Source: Desulfotignum sp032250905
GTDB lineage: Bacteria; Desulfobacterota; Desulfobacteria; Desulfobacterales; Desulfobacteraceae
Reading direction: 5' to 3'
Assembly: GCA_032250905.1 (NCBI GenBank)
Contig: JAVVEQ010000006.1
Span: 41,660-105,659, forward strand
DNA: 64,000 nt
How positions within the stretch are numbered: position 1 is the stretch's first letter; each line of letters begins with the position of its first letter. The position numbers and the translations under genes are program-made. Shown piece by piece: positions 8,404 to 17,525 of the stretch. The notes under the pieces were generated by a model. It saw only the letters and a list, made by a program, of their open reading frames with translations. It was not told the origin of the DNA and searched no databases.

Positions 8404-9198
8404 ATGAAAATAGCGGCCCTTCAATTGTCAGTGAAGGAAAACGATCCGGATGCCACGGTTGATAAAGCGGAAAAAGCCATTCGATCTTGTCAGGATGCGG
8501 ATCTGGCCATGTTGCCGGAAATCTGGCAGACCGGTTTCATGAGTTTTGACCGGTATGAGATCGATGCCCAGCCCCTGGACGGCCCCCTGGTAAACCGCCT
8601 GAAGGTTCTGGCAAAAGAGATGAAATTGATGCTGCACACCGGCAGTTTCGTGGAAAGGGATGGAGACCGTCTTTACAACACCAGTGCGCTGATATCAGAG
8701 AATGGAGAGATTCTGGCGGTTTACCGGAAAATTCATCTTTTTGGATTCCAGTCAAAAGAAACCCAGATCCTGACCCCCGGCGATACCCCGGTGGTGGTGG
8801 AAACCCGGTTCGGCAACCTGGGCATGGCTACCTGTTTTGACCTGCGGTTTCCGGAACTGTTCCGGGCCATGGTGGACCAGGGCGCAGACATGTTCCTGGT
8901 ATGTTCGGCCTGGCCCTATCCCCGGCTGCCGGCCTGGATCATGCTCAACCGGGTCCGGGCCCTGGAAAACCAGTGCCACCTGATCTGTGCCAACAGCTGC
9001 GGCATGAACAACGGTATCCAGTTCGCGGGCCACAGCATGGTGGTGGATCCCTGGGGCACGATCCTGGCCGGGGCCGGGGATGATGAAGCGATTGTGACCT
9101 CCCGGATCGACTTGTCTGAAACACAGAAGGCACGAAACACCTTTCCCGGGCTTGCAGGAAGAAAACGGTTCCTTAATCCGGGCATGCCCTCCAACTGA
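8404..9198 (+). CDS. Carbon-nitrogen hydrolase (nitrilase superfamily)
   Basis: This 264-residue enzyme hydrolyses a carbon-nitrogen bond of an amide, carbamoyl or nitrile compound. The catalytic triad is intact: Glu39 (LAMLPEIW), Lys109 (YRKIHLFGF) and Cys144 (MATCFDLRFPE). The arrangement is closest to the omega-amidase/carbamoylase-like branch rather than true nitrilases. The ATG at 8404 follows AGGAGA; an upstream in-frame start at 8353 would overlap the DUF2848 gene and add a non-conserved tail. Next to a dihydropyrimidine-dehydrogenase-like protein, a ring-opened amide or N-carbamoyl acid is a reasonable substrate, but this is inference. Confidence 0.88.
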   Translation: MKIAALQLSVKENDPDATVDKAEKAIRSCQDADLAMLPEIWQTGFMSFDRYEIDAQPLDGPLVNRLKVLAKEMKLMLHTGSFVERDGDRLYNTSALISENGEILAVYRKIHLFGFQSKETQILTPGDTPVVVETRFGNLGMATCFDLRFPELFRAMVDQGADMFLVCSAWPYPRLPAWIMLNRVRALENQCHLICANSCGMNNGIQFAGHSMVVDPWGTILAGAGDDEAIVTSRIDLSETQKARNTFPGLAGRKRFLNPGMPSN

Positions 9199-9299
9199 TT
9201 TTTCAGTGCCCTGCCTGACAGGCACGACAACCCGATGAAAAGCGGGATCGGCATCTATACCGCTGACCCGTTTTCCAGAAAATTTAAAGGACAAACAAC

Positions 9300-10493
9300 A
9301 TGGCTGATACACGAGTAACTTTTTGCGGTGTCACATTTAAAAATCCCCTGGCCGCTGCATCGGCTGAACCCACCCTCAATGCCGCAAACATGAAAAAATG
9401 CATCGATGCCGGTGCCGGCGCAGTGATCGCCAAGACCATGACCGATTCACCGGCCATGCGGGAACTGACCCAACGGGCCAAGTGGCGGTTTCTCAATGCC
9501 CGGCACGAAGTGTGCCACGGCAAGGTCCCCAGGAGCTTCAGTCTCTACAGCCGGTCCGGCCTGGCCCTGGAGCCGCCGGAGGATTTCATGAAAGAGATCT
9601 CCGAGACCGTGGCTTATGCCGCACAGAACGATGCCCAGGTCATCGGTTCCATCGCCTCCACCACCCTGGAGGGTTGGGTGGACCTGGGAAAACAGATGGA
9701 GGACGGCGGGGTTCCCATGATCGAGCTGAACTTCGGATGCCCCCATCCCAAGCTGATGCCCGGGGTCCGTACCGGTATGAACGTGGGGCAGGATTTTGAC
9801 TATGGGTGTGAAATCACACAAAAAGTGGCTTCGGCGGTCAAAGTACCCATCATCATCAAGGTCACACCCCAGGTAACGGACCTGGTGCTTTTTTCTGAAA
9901 GGCTTCACCAGGCAGGAGCAAGGGCGGTTACCCTCACCAACCGGTTCATCGGGTTTGTGCCCGATATCGAGACCGGCAAGCCGTTGATTTACGGCAAGGC
10001 CGGGGTGGGTGGACCCTGGACAAAGCCGCTGACCCTGAGGTGGATCAACGAAGTGCGGTGTGCTCTCGGGGACAAACTGGACATCACCGGCACCAACGGG
10101 GCCTATGACTGGCGGGATGTGGTCATGTTCATCATGAGCGGGGCACATATTGTACAGATGTGCTCGGCGGTGATGTGTTACGGGTATGACTGGCTCACAA
10201 AGCAGGTTGAGGGACTGGAAACCTTTATGGATGACAAAGGGTATGCCACCATTGATCAGATGCTGGGCATTGCCACGGATGCGTGCATGGAATACAGCCA
10301 GATGCCCCATGAAAAAGCGGTGGTGGACAAAGGAAAATGCATTAACTGCGGTATGTGCCTGAAGGTCTGTTTTTCCGATGCCATGCAGCAGGGCGATGAC
10401 ACCGTGTTTGTGAAAGAAGAAAACTGTGTGGGCTGCGGCGGTTGTCTGTCTGTGTGCCCGGCGGAGGGAACCATTGAAATGAGGCAGATGTGA
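9300..10493 (+). CDS. PreA-like dihydropyrimidine/dihydroorotate dehydrogenase-type flavoprotein with 4Fe-4S domain
   Basis: This 397-residue protein has an FMN-binding TIM barrel of the dihydroorotate dehydrogenase/PreA class (residues 1-320, with NPLAAASAEPT at the start and IELNFGCPHP at 141-150) and a C-terminal two-cluster ferredoxin domain (CINCGMCLKVC, then CVGCGGCLSVCP). PreA uses these clusters to reduce a pyrimidine ring. In the dihydropyrimidine dehydrogenase loop the family has a catalytic Cys in ACGQD; here the matching stretch reads NVGQD (161-165), so the general acid appears to be missing. No PreT partner is adjacent. It probably reduces or oxidises a ring other than uracil. 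Confidence 0.8.
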   Translation: MADTRVTFCGVTFKNPLAAASAEPTLNAANMKKCIDAGAGAVIAKTMTDSPAMRELTQRAKWRFLNARHEVCHGKVPRSFSLYSRSGLALEPPEDFMKEISETVAYAAQNDAQVIGSIASTTLEGWVDLGKQMEDGGVPMIELNFGCPHPKLMPGVRTGMNVGQDFDYGCEITQKVASAVKVPIIIKVTPQVTDLVLFSERLHQAGARAVTLTNRFIGFVPDIETGKPLIYGKAGVGGPWTKPLTLRWINEVRCALGDKLDITGTNGAYDWRDVVMFIMSGAHIVQMCSAVMCYGYDWLTKQVEGLETFMDDKGYATIDQMLGIATDACMEYSQMPHEKAVVDKGKCINCGMCLKVCFSDAMQQGDDTVFVKEENCVGCGGCLSVCPAEGTIEMRQM

Positions 10494-10568
10494 CTGTAGC
10501 CATCTTGCAAGCACATAAAGATAGAATAAAAATTCACCAACAATCAAACAGTGAAAAAGGAGTAAAAA

Positions 10569-12128
10569 ATGGACGGGAACATTACAGCAAATAAAAGCGC
10601 CGATGGAACCACCAGTTTTCAGTGGAAGAACATGGAGTGGCTTGTTTTTCTGATCAGCGGAGGTTTTTTGCTCCTGTTTGTGGTGGCTTCTCTGATCAAC
10701 AGTGAGTTTGTATCCGGGCAGGTGAACCGGTTTTTCGGGTTGTCCTGCACCTATTTCGGGGCTTACTGGCAATGGCTGCTGCTGTTGAATTTCCTGATTG
10801 CCATGGGGCTGGCCGCTTCCCGTTACGGGGATGTGAGACTGGGTAAAATCGATACCCCGGAAATGAGTACCTTCCGCTGGATTTCCATTATCATGTGTAC
10901 GCTGTTGGCTGGCGGCGGCGTGTTCTGGTCTGCTGCCGAGCCCATGTATTATTTCCTGAGTACACCGCCGGTGTTTACCGGCGTGGAATCCGCCACCCAG
11001 GCCGCTGTGGTGCCGGCCATGGAACAGAGTTTTCTGCACTGGGGATTTCTGGCCTGGTCCATCCTGGGGACCCTGGGGGCGGTGGTGCTCATGTATGTTC
11101 ATTACCACAAAGGCCATCCTCTCCAGGCCCGGGGACTGCTGTACCCGGTGTTCGGAGAAAAGATCATGAAAAATTGGTTGGGTCAGGTAGCTGAGGGGTT
11201 TTCCATCCTGGCTGTGGCGGCCGGCACCATCGGACCCATCGGATTTCTGGGACTTCAGATCAGTTATGCGCTGAACCGGATCTTCGGGATTCCGGATGCC
11301 TATATTACCCAGCTGGCCATTATCATTGCACTGGTGATCGTGTACACCATCTCTGCAGTCACCGGGCTGCATCGGGGGATCCAGTTTCTAAGCCGGGTCA
11401 ATGTGTTGATGACCGTAGCTTTGGTGGCCCTGATTTTATTGATTGGCCCCGGCGGCTTCATCATTGATACCTTTACCCAGTCCATGGGCACGTATATCAA
11501 GGATTTTCCTGTTCTCAGTCTGTTCCGGGGCGATACCGGATGGCTGTCCTGGTGGACCGTGTTTTTCTGGGGCTGGTTTCTCGGGTATGGCCCGTTGATG
11601 GCCGTGCTGGTGGCCCGGATCTCCCGTGGCAGAACCATTCGTCAGATCATGCTGGCTGTGGGGGTGATAGCACCATTGGCCACCCATTTCTGGTTCACCA
11701 TTCTGGGGGGAACCGGAATCTTCTTTGAAATGAATAATCCCGGCGTGATCTCCGGACCTCTCAATGAGGCCGGTCTGCCAGCGGCCCTTCTGGCCGTGGT
11801 GGGTCAGCTGCCCATGGCATCTCTGCTCATCCCTGTATTCCTGGTGCTGATCTTCATCTTTCTGGCCACCACCGGAGATTCCATGTCTTTGTCCATTGCC
11901 ATCTGCGTGACCGGCGAGGATGACCCCCCCAAAGGGATGCGGGTGTTCTGGGCCATCACCATGGGGGCCGTGGCCGCTATTCTTATCAAGATGGGGGCCG
12001 GCGGTATCGGTGCACTGCAGTCCTTTATCGTGATCACGGCTGTGCCGGTCGGGTTCATCATGCTGCCCACCCTTTGGGGAGGACCGCAAATGGCAAAAAC
12101 CCTGTATAATGAACAGTTCAAAAAATAA
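10569..12128 (+). CDS. BCCT-family quaternary-amine transporter
   Basis: This 519-residue membrane protein has about twelve hydrophobic segments and belongs to the betaine/carnitine/choline transporter family, which imports trimethylammonium compounds by sodium or proton symport or by exchange. Family marks are FWSAAEPMYYFLSTPP near residue 120 and the WW-rich substrate box ending in ARISRGRTIRQI near residue 350. Inside the box the usual W-A-P-F motif reads GYGPLM, so substrate binding may differ. A strong ribosome site (AAAGGAG) precedes the ATG. Placed between the PreA-like gene and the hydroxylase, it suggests that the pathway substrate is a quaternary amine or betaine. Confidence 0.9.
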   Translation: MDGNITANKSADGTTSFQWKNMEWLVFLISGGFLLLFVVASLINSEFVSGQVNRFFGLSCTYFGAYWQWLLLLNFLIAMGLAASRYGDVRLGKIDTPEMSTFRWISIIMCTLLAGGGVFWSAAEPMYYFLSTPPVFTGVESATQAAVVPAMEQSFLHWGFLAWSILGTLGAVVLMYVHYHKGHPLQARGLLYPVFGEKIMKNWLGQVAEGFSILAVAAGTIGPIGFLGLQISYALNRIFGIPDAYITQLAIIIALVIVYTISAVTGLHRGIQFLSRVNVLMTVALVALILLIGPGGFIIDTFTQSMGTYIKDFPVLSLFRGDTGWLSWWTVFFWGWFLGYGPLMAVLVARISRGRTIRQIMLAVGVIAPLATHFWFTILGGTGIFFEMNNPGVISGPLNEAGLPAALLAVVGQLPMASLLIPVFLVLIFIFLATTGDSMSLSIAICVTGEDDPPKGMRVFWAITMGAVAAILIKMGAGGIGALQSFIVITAVPVGFIMLPTLWGGPQMAKTLYNEQFKK

Positions 12129-12170
12129 ACCCTCCCGGGGCCGCCGGCGCCTGTAAAAGGAGTTGCAGTC

Positions 12171-14525
12171 ATGAAAAAAAGAGAAGAACGCCTCATTCTG
12201 GGAAAAGGGCAGTATGCGGATGACCTTGAGTTCATGAACATGGCCCACCTGGTGTTTGTGGGCAGTCCCCATGCCCATGCCAGGATCGTGTCCATTGATA
12301 CAAAAAAGGCCCTTGCTTTGCCCGGGGTGATCACCGTGATCACGGGAAAAGAAGTGGCAGCCCATACCCGCCATTTACCGGTGCAGGCCAATTTCATCTC
12401 CAAGGGGTGGACATGGCGTCTGGCAGAGGTCTATGCCATCTCTTCCGACAAGGTGCGCTGGCATGGTGAGCCGGTGGCGGCCGTAGTGGCGGAAAGCGAA
12501 CCGATCGCCCGCCAGGCAGCAGATCTCGTCACTGTGGAATATGATATCCTTCCACTGGCCGGGGACCTGCGCACCGCCCTGGAACCGGGTGCCCCCAAAG
12601 TGTATGAGGACTGGGAGGACAACAAACAGGTCCACCTGGTGTTTGATTTCGGGGACCCGGAAAAAGCCTTTGCAATGGCAGACCAGGTGCTGCACGTCAC
12701 CAACCGGGAGGGCCGGGTCACGGGTGTGCCCATCGAGCCCCGGGGGTGTGTGGGGGTGTATGATACAAAAAATGATTCCCTGGAAATGTGGGGATCGTTT
12801 CAGACGCCGTTTCTGTCCCGGCACAACATTGCCGCCACGTTAGGGATTCCTGAGGCCAAGGTGAAAATCAATGCCGTGGACATCGGCGGGGCCTTTGGCC
12901 TGAAGATCCACGCGTGGAAGGAAAATGTGGTGGCCCTGGCATCAAAACTGACGGGACGGCCCGTGAAATGGATGGAACCCCACCGGGACTTTGTCGCCAC
13001 CGGTCCCCACCAGCGGGATGTGTTTTGGGAAGGCGAGATCGCCTTTCAAAAGGATGGCACCCTGCTGGGACTCAAGGCTACTGTGTTCCATGATCTGGGG
13101 GTGGAAAGCACCAACAAGGGCATTGCCGCGTTAAGCATTTTCCCTGCCTGCTCGTCGCCCACCAACATGTACAAATGGGTGGGCATGCACGTGGAAGGGA
13201 TCGGCACCGTGACCAACAAATCTTTTTACTGTGCCTACCGGGGCTATGGCAAGGACAAGGGCATTAAGTTCATTGAGTCGGCCATTAATCAGGTGGCAAA
13301 ACACCTGGGCATGACCCCGGAAGCGATCCGGATGAAAAACTTTATTCAACCTGATGATTTTCCTTACCACCAGATCAACAACTATGTGCTGGACAGCGGA
13401 GACTATCCGGCCGTTCTTAGAAAAGCCATGCACATGGCGGACCTGGAGGGCCTTCGGAAGCAAAAACAGGAACTGGCCGCCCAGGGGCGGTACCGGGGCA
13501 TCGGCCTGGTTACCGCCATCGAACCGGCCGGGGTGGCGGTCCCCAACTGCCAGATGGGAGGGATCACCGAAGCCCGGGTCATGATCACGCCGGACGGCAG
13601 TGTGGAAGTTCATTCGGACCGTACCGAAATCGGGCAGGGCTCAGAGATCTCTCATGCAACGATTGTGGCGGATATCCTGGGGATGGATCCGGCACATATT
13701 TATGTGAAACGGGTGACTTCCGATTTTATCGGTCAGGGCCCGTTGTCCAGCAGAGGTGCAGTTTATCCGGCCAGTGCTGTAGCCAAGGCGGCCAAACTGC
13801 TGCGCAAAAAAGTAGTGCAGTGTGCGGGGTCTCTGATGAAGGTTCCTGCGGACCATGTGGTGCTGGAAAATGGCTTTTTGTATCCGGTCAATGCTCCAGA
13901 AAAAAAGATCTCCTATGCACAGTTTGCAAACAAGATGTTTTTCTTTCCCGGTCCCAGGGGCCTGGATCCTGAGATTTTAAAGGCACATGATCACCTGCTG
14001 GATGTGACCACCACCTGGTACAGCCCCACCACTCCGGAAAGCGGTTCTTCCTACACATCGTTTTGTGTGTCCGCGGACATTGCCATGGTGGAGGTGGATA
14101 TTGAAACAGGTGTGACACAGATTGTCAAATATGTTCATGTACATGACGCCGGTACCATTATCAATGCCCAGGTGGTGGACGGCCAGATCCATGGTGGGAT
14201 CGTCCAGGGGATCGGCGAGGCTTTGTATGAGGGGCTCAACTATGATGAAGCCGGACAATTGCAGAACACCTCATTTTCCAATTATTTGATTCCCACATCC
14301 TTAGAAGCACCGGACATCGAGATTGCCCACCTGGAAACCCCGTCCCCATTTTCCGAAACCGGAAGCAAGGGCATGGGAGAGGCCCCCATCATCGGGGCCA
14401 AAGCTGTGATCCTGGATGCCATAGAGGATGCGCTGACCCCCTTTGGTATTCGGGTCAATGATTCGCCTGCCACCCCGGAAAAGGTCAGGACATGGATCCG
14501 GCAGGCCATGTGCCAGGAAGGGTGA
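12171..14525 (+). CDS. Xanthine dehydrogenase-family molybdopterin-binding large subunit
   Basis: This 784-residue protein is the molybdenum-cofactor subunit of an XDH-type hydroxylase, which inserts a water-derived hydroxyl next to a ring nitrogen or oxidises an aldehyde. It has the N-terminal a/b hammerhead (about 1-110) and the long Mo-pterin region, with GGAFGLK, a RGYGKDKG pterin loop and the active-site glutamate in SKGMGEAP near residue 735. The next two genes supply the 2Fe-2S and FAD subunits, so a complete heterotrimer is encoded. The large subunit is a single chain, unlike the split form of clostridial nicotinate dehydrogenase. No Mo-cofactor chaperone is encoded nearby. Confidence 0.9.
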   Translation: MKKREERLILGKGQYADDLEFMNMAHLVFVGSPHAHARIVSIDTKKALALPGVITVITGKEVAAHTRHLPVQANFISKGWTWRLAEVYAISSDKVRWHGEPVAAVVAESEPIARQAADLVTVEYDILPLAGDLRTALEPGAPKVYEDWEDNKQVHLVFDFGDPEKAFAMADQVLHVTNREGRVTGVPIEPRGCVGVYDTKNDSLEMWGSFQTPFLSRHNIAATLGIPEAKVKINAVDIGGAFGLKIHAWKENVVALASKLTGRPVKWMEPHRDFVATGPHQRDVFWEGEIAFQKDGTLLGLKATVFHDLGVESTNKGIAALSIFPACSSPTNMYKWVGMHVEGIGTVTNKSFYCAYRGYGKDKGIKFIESAINQVAKHLGMTPEAIRMKNFIQPDDFPYHQINNYVLDSGDYPAVLRKAMHMADLEGLRKQKQELAAQGRYRGIGLVTAIEPAGVAVPNCQMGGITEARVMITPDGSVEVHSDRTEIGQGSEISHATIVADILGMDPAHIYVKRVTSDFIGQGPLSSRGAVYPASAVAKAAKLLRKKVVQCAGSLMKVPADHVVLENGFLYPVNAPEKKISYAQFANKMFFFPGPRGLDPEILKAHDHLLDVTTTWYSPTTPESGSSYTSFCVSADIAMVEVDIETGVTQIVKYVHVHDAGTIINAQVVDGQIHGGIVQGIGEALYEGLNYDEAGQLQNTSFSNYLIPTSLEAPDIEIAHLETPSPFSETGSKGMGEAPIIGAKAVILDAIEDALTPFGIRVNDSPATPEKVRTWIRQAMCQEG

Positions 14526-14603
14526 TCACTTGAAACAGCCGGAAACATACCACAGACAGCAACCTGTTTTTATTCAATCGACCCTTGGACAGGGAGAAAA
14601 ATC

Positions 14604-15092
14604 ATGAAGATCCCATTGACATTTGTGTTAAACAACCAGGAAACCACCCTTGAAATCGATTCCTGGCAGACCCTGCTGGAAGTGCTCAGAAACCAGGGGG
14701 GCATGACCAGTGTGCACCGCAGCTGTGAAGAGGGTGAATGCGGGGCCTGCACCGTTCTGCTCAACAATGAACCGGTGAACGCCTGTCTGGTGCTGGCCGC
14801 CTCGGTCCAGGGGGCATCTGTGATGACCTCCGAGGGTCTGGTGAAAAACGCAACCCCCCACCCGCTGATGAAGGCATTCACAGATGAACTGGGGATCCAG
14901 TGCGGATTCTGTACGCCGGGCATGCTCATGAATGCGTATGCACTGATTCAAAAGGCCGGTGATACCGTGCTGACGGATGCAGTGATCCGCAAAACACTGG
15001 AAGGGAACCTGTGCCGGTGCACCGGGTATGTCAACATCGTTAAATCGGTGAAGGCAGCCCAGAAATCAAAACTGGCCGGTGAGTGGTGGTAA
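14604..15092 (+). CDS. XDH-family 2Fe-2S subunit
   Basis: This 162-residue protein carries the two 2Fe-2S clusters that pass electrons from molybdenum to FAD. The plant-ferredoxin-like cluster uses Cys41, 46, 49 and 61 (CEEGECGACTV), and the second uses Cys100, 103, 137 and 139 (CGFC and CRCTGY). The length matches the CoxS/NdhS/HcrC class. It starts 78 bases after the large subunit with a good AGGGAG site. A short spacer leads to the FAD subunit, so the order is large, small, FAD. Confidence 0.93.
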   Translation: MKIPLTFVLNNQETTLEIDSWQTLLEVLRNQGGMTSVHRSCEEGECGACTVLLNNEPVNACLVLAASVQGASVMTSEGLVKNATPHPLMKAFTDELGIQCGFCTPGMLMNAYALIQKAGDTVLTDAVIRKTLEGNLCRCTGYVNIVKSVKAAQKSKLAGEWW

Positions 15093-15129
15093 ACAAAGAG
15101 AAACAGAGGTATACACAAGGGGGAGTATC

Positions 15130-16071
15130 ATGCCTGACACCAATGGAAACCGTGCGACCATGACAACCAGACCCGCAAACAACTTTATCGGATCCCGGGC
15201 CATGCCGGAACTGGTGTACCATGCACCGGAAACCATGCAGGCCCTGATGGACCTGATCCGTACCCATGGCCCCTCCATTAAGATTGTGGCCGGGTGCACC
15301 GATTTTATCCCATCCGTCCGCACGGGGAGGTGGCGGTTCGATCCGGAGCTCCACGTCATCGATATTTCCAAAGTAACGGCCCTCAACCGGATAGAGAACC
15401 AGAAGGATATCCTGAAAATCGGGGCCGGGGTGACCCTGACCCGGATCCTGACATCCCCGGAAATCCAGGCCTTTTGTCCGGTGCTGGCCCGGGCCGTGGA
15501 ACAAATGGCCTCATTGCAGGTGCGAAATACCGCCACCATGGGCGGCAACCTCTGCATGGCTTCACCGGCCGCCGATACGGCACCGCCCTTACTTGTGTCT
15601 GATGCCAGGGTCGTTATCCAGGATGCACAGGGGGAAACCACGGTGCCGGTGGTTGATTTTTTCACCGGGCCGGGCCAGTCCATCCTGACTCCCGGTCAGG
15701 TACTGACCCACACCTGCATTCCAAAGATCCGGGCCAATGAATCCGCCGGGTTCCGTAAAATCGGCACCCGAACGGCCGTGATCATTTCCGTTGTGTCTGC
15801 GGCCGTGAAAATCGGCATGAATAATGGGGTGTGCGAAAACGTCCGGATTGCCCTGGGGTCGGTGGCACCCACCCCGTTAAGACTGGCTGAGGCGGAACAG
15901 TTTCTGACAGGGAAAACGTTGGATGACCCGGTGATAGAAAAGTGTGGCAAAGTCGCAGCCGACGCGATTTTACCCATTACCGATTTAAGAGCGTCGGCCG
16001 ATTACCGGAAAGACGTGGCAAAGACCCTGGTGAAACGTTGCATCATGGATTGCCGGGAGGTGTTGAAATGA
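15130..16071 (+). CDS. XDH-family FAD-binding subunit
   Basis: This 313-residue subunit binds FAD as in CoxM and the middle domain of xanthine dehydrogenase. The FAD motifs are VAGCTDFIP (about residues 56-64) and the second loop with RNTATMGGNLCMASPAADTAPPL near 137-158. A C-terminal CO-dehydrogenase flavoprotein domain follows. I chose the ATG at 15130, which has GGGAG just upstream. Its last codon overlaps the start of the methyltransferase gene (ATGA), so the hydroxylase and the methyltransferase are translationally coupled, a strong sign that they act on the same substrate. Confidence 0.9.
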   Translation: MPDTNGNRATMTTRPANNFIGSRAMPELVYHAPETMQALMDLIRTHGPSIKIVAGCTDFIPSVRTGRWRFDPELHVIDISKVTALNRIENQKDILKIGAGVTLTRILTSPEIQAFCPVLARAVEQMASLQVRNTATMGGNLCMASPAADTAPPLLVSDARVVIQDAQGETTVPVVDFFTGPGQSILTPGQVLTHTCIPKIRANESAGFRKIGTRTAVIISVVSAAVKIGMNNGVCENVRIALGSVAPTPLRLAEAEQFLTGKTLDDPVIEKCGKVAADAILPITDLRASADYRKDVAKTLVKRCIMDCREVLK

Positions 16072-17501
16072 AGCTGACTATCAAATATCTGTCTGACAAA
16101 GAGATCAGTCTACTGCATGAGGCGGCCCTGAAAATCCTGCATGATGTGGGCATGCGGTTTCCCTCTCCCAAGGCCCTGGCCCTGTTTGAAAAAGCCGGGG
16201 CAACGATCCGGGACAGCAATGTGGTGTGCCTTGGGGAGAATCTGGTACGAAACGCCCTGAAGAGCACCCGCAAGCGCCGGGATATGCGCCTGTATGCCCT
16301 GGATCCGGAACGGGATGTCACGTTTGAGCGCCATGATCCGGGGCTGGCCTGCATGACCATGGCCACCAGCGTTATCGATCCCTGGTCCGGGGAAAAACGG
16401 TCCGCCGCCATGGCGGATCTGGTCCGTCTGGTACATCTGTCTGATCAACTGGAATGTATCCATGTGTCCGGCGGACCGGTTACCCCCCAGGATGTGGACC
16501 ATCGGGTCTGTGACTGGTACACCTGGGCCGGCTGCCTCAAGTACACCACCAAACATATCACCGGCGGGGTCCTGGGAGAGCAGGGGGTGCTGGATGCCAT
16601 TGACATGGCTGCGGTGGTGGCCGGTTCCAGAGACGCGTTTTTAAACCGTCCCTTTATTTCAGGATGGGTCCTGACGCTACCACCCCTGGGTATGGATGTG
16701 GAATCCCTTGAAGCGATGATGGCCATGAACCAGAACCAGATTCCGATCATGCTTAGTTCCGGCCCGATTCTGGGCAGTACGGCCCCGGTCACCATTCCGG
16801 GCATGGTGGCCCAGGCCCATGCGGAGATCCTGGCCTGCATCACCCTGTCCCAGCTGGTATCCCCTGGAGCACCGGTGGTGTATACCAGTTTTGCCCGGGG
16901 CATGAACATGCAGACCGCCAATATCTCCATGGCCGGGCCTGAATTTGCGGTGCTCAAGGTGGCCATGGCCCAGATGGGACTATGGCTGGACCTGCCGGTG
17001 CGCATGCCCTCCATGCTCAGGGATGCCAAGATCCTGGATGCCCAGGCTGGCTTCGAGACCGGCCTTGTGGGGACCCTGACCTCCCTTAAGGCGGATCTCA
17101 TGGATGCCATGCAGCTGGATACAGACATGGTGGTGGACTATGCAGACATGGTGTTCTGCAACGATTGTATGGCTTTTATCCGCCACGCCATGCGGGATAT
17201 CCCGGTCAATGCAGACACCCTGGCCCTGGATGCCATTGCCCAGGCGGGTCCGGGCGGCAACCTCCTGGCCTCGTCCCACACCTTTTCCCGGTTCAAGACA
17301 GAGCTGTGGCATTCCGACCTGTTTGACCATGACAACTGGGACAAATGGGAGAAGAAGGGGGCCAGGTCCATCCGGGAAAAAGCGTTGATAAAGACCCGGG
17401 CCCTGCTGGAAAAAGATCCGCAAATGGTTGTGACAGACAAACAGGCATCAGCCATTGACAAGATTGTGGAAAGGTCTTTGCAGCAGCAGAAAGCGCAGTG
17501 A
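16068..17501 (+). CDS. MttB/MtgB-family (trimethylamine methyltransferase-like) methyltransferase, non-pyrrolysine
   Basis: This 477-residue protein belongs to the trimethylamine methyltransferase superfamily. Pyrrolysine-free members such as glycine betaine methyltransferase MtgB and proline betaine methyltransferase MtpB demethylate quaternary amines onto a corrinoid protein. The frame is open across its full length with no internal TAG, so it is the non-Pyl type. Recognisable parts are the N-terminal HEAALKILHDVGMRF, a central GMDVESLEAMMAMNQNQIP and the C-terminal WHSDLFDHDNWDKWEKKGA. The start at 16068 overlaps the previous stop. No corrinoid protein, RamA-type activator or second methyltransferase is visible in the window, so partners must be encoded elsewhere. 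Confidence 0.88.
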   Translation: MKLTIKYLSDKEISLLHEAALKILHDVGMRFPSPKALALFEKAGATIRDSNVVCLGENLVRNALKSTRKRRDMRLYALDPERDVTFERHDPGLACMTMATSVIDPWSGEKRSAAMADLVRLVHLSDQLECIHVSGGPVTPQDVDHRVCDWYTWAGCLKYTTKHITGGVLGEQGVLDAIDMAAVVAGSRDAFLNRPFISGWVLTLPPLGMDVESLEAMMAMNQNQIPIMLSSGPILGSTAPVTIPGMVAQAHAEILACITLSQLVSPGAPVVYTSFARGMNMQTANISMAGPEFAVLKVAMAQMGLWLDLPVRMPSMLRDAKILDAQAGFETGLVGTLTSLKADLMDAMQLDTDMVVDYADMVFCNDCMAFIRHAMRDIPVNADTLALDAIAQAGPGGNLLASSHTFSRFKTELWHSDLFDHDNWDKWEKKGARSIREKALIKTRALLEKDPQMVVTDKQASAIDKIVERSLQQQKAQ

Positions 17502-17525
17502 TTCCTGTGTGTATCACCTGCCGGA

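Noticed and set aside
9447..11372. A 641-codon open frame on the minus strand opposite the PreA-like and BCCT genes
   Set aside because: It is antisense to two well-supported genes, has a His/Pro/Gly-rich composition typical of a mirrored frame, and has no recognisable domain.
16068..17501. Pyrrolysine-type trimethylamine methyltransferase
   Set aside because: True MttB carries an in-frame amber codon; this gene has none, and no pyl genes are visible.
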